Part shown: positions 12,817 to 13,226 of the stretch, piece after piece | Position numbering within the stretch: position 1 is the stretch's first letter | Layout of the letters: the number at the start of each line of letters is the position of its first letter | DNA from: CBDTTM01 sp965363355 | GTDB taxonomy: Bacteria > Bacillota > Negativicutes > Selenomonadales > Selenomonadaceae | DNA length: 13,226 nucleotides | Reading direction: 5' to 3' | Assembly: GCA_965363355.1 (NCBI GenBank) | Contig: CBDTTM010000054.1 | Coordinates: 1 to 13,226 of the forward strand | Made by a program: the position numbers and the translations under genes | Notes under the pieces: model-generated | What the model was told of the DNA's origin: nothing | The model's input: only the letters and a program-made list of their open reading frames with translations | Database searches by the model: none

Positions 12817-13226
12817 TTGAAGAAATTATGTTTGTTAGTGCTGTCAGCATTGCTGATTTTTACCGTTGGCTGCGGACAACAGGCTCAAAAGAAAGAATTG
12901 CAAGAAGTGACGATTGGCTTGATGCCGGATACAGATTCATTACCTTTTATCATTGCTCAGGAAAAAGGCTATTTTGCTGAAGAGGGCGTAAAAGTAAATC
13001 TACAGCAGTTTAAAAGTGCTATGGATAGAGATAGTGCACTTCAAAGCGGCAATCTCGATGGATCGGTTTCTGATTTATTGGCGGCAGCATTTGCTAAAGC
13101 TGGTGGTTTTGATGTGAAAGTGACGTCGTTTACCGATGGCAGCTACAAGCTCGTAGCTGGGGCGGCAGAATCTGCAGTTGATGTAAAAGGTCTACAAGGA
13201 AAAGATGTCGCTGTTTCCAAAAACAC
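12817..13226 (+). CDS. Substrate-binding lipoprotein of an ABC importer (partial, TTG start)
   Basis: First 136 residues of a protein that runs off the window. AGAGGTG (12803-12809) lies 7 bases before TTG 12817, which opens MKKLCLLVLSALLIFTVGCG. This is a signal peptide with a lipobox (TVGC) and lipidated C19. The mature part reads EVTIGLMPDTDSLPFIIAQ, KGYFAEEGVKVNL, SALQSGNLDGSVSDLLAA and VKGLQGKDVAVSKN. This is the NMT1/SsuA/NitT-TauT-like periplasmic-binding fold, in which the first lobe binds and the GLQGK strand begins the second half. Substrate is unknown. It starts 30 bases after the coiled-coil gene with no terminator between, so it may share that transcript. ABC permease and ATPase genes would be expected downstream. 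A different frame across its first 160 bases is open but is not coding. Confidence 0.88.
   Translation, partial: MKKLCLLVLSALLIFTVGCGQQAQKKELQEVTIGLMPDTDSLPFIIAQEKGYFAEEGVKVNLQQFKSAMDRDSALQSGNLDGSVSDLLAAAFAKAGGFDVKVTSFTDGSYKLVAGAAESAVDVKGLQGKDVAVSKN

Noticed and set aside
12783..12980. 65-residue plus-strand open frame at the end
   Set aside because: It overlaps the TTG-started lipoprotein in another frame; the lipoprotein has a signal peptide, lipobox and family match.

Overview
The window looks like chromosome of a low-to-moderate GC Firmicute. The signs are strong AGGAGG-type ribosome binding sites, ATG and TTG starts, lipoprotein substrate-binding proteins, a heterodimeric ABC exporter of the TM287/288-LmrCD-BmrCD type and a DUF3783 protein. 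A Negativicute (Selenomonas/Megasphaera relatives) is my guess, with low confidence. I see no tRNA, rRNA, CRISPR array, insertion sequence or phage gene. Genes fill the window: no gene-free stretch exceeds 300 bases, and the longest gaps (about 205-245 bases) hold promoters, terminators and hairpins.

Layout. At 2-91 is the C-terminal end of an unidentified gene, closed by a perfect two-way terminator. LysR-type regulator (166-1032, minus) is divergent from a two-gene operon encoding both halves of a heterodimeric ABC exporter (1157-4650, ATGA overlap). Convergent to the exporter, across a second two-way terminator, is a secreted C39-type cysteine peptidase-like protein (4735-5502, minus). A MetQ-like lipoprotein stands alone with its own promoter and terminator (5740-6573). 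A MocR/GntR-aminotransferase regulator (6645-8090, minus) is divergent from a LysE-family amino-acid exporter (8220-8834), a classic regulator-target pair. A receiver-GGDEF diguanylate cyclase follows (9046-9984), with a structured leader. Next is a membrane-anchored DUF2939-like protein (10191-11258). The last block is a DUF3783 protein (11502-11891), coupled by a 1-base gap to a single-pass coiled-coil membrane protein (11893-12786). It is followed at 30 bases by a TTG-started substrate-binding lipoprotein that runs off the end.

How they fit. The window is a string of small independent transcription units rather than one pathway. Three concern transport of small molecules (drug-type exporter, MetQ-like binding protein, LysE exporter), and two of these sit next to a divergent regulator that probably controls them. 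One unit makes the second messenger c-di-GMP.

Most unusual points: the LysR gene has no ATG, GTG or TTG where its N-terminus must begin, and an ATC lies exactly where the ribosome binding site and family alignment place the start. The GGDEF gene has a hairpin that buries an upstream Shine-Dalgarno just before an alternative in-frame ATG. Its receiver lacks the usual lysine and its GGDEF domain lacks the RxxD inhibitory site. The DUF3783 plus coiled-coil pair is the best candidate for an undescribed functional unit, but nothing in the sequence reveals its job. I found no clear novel defence or mobile system.
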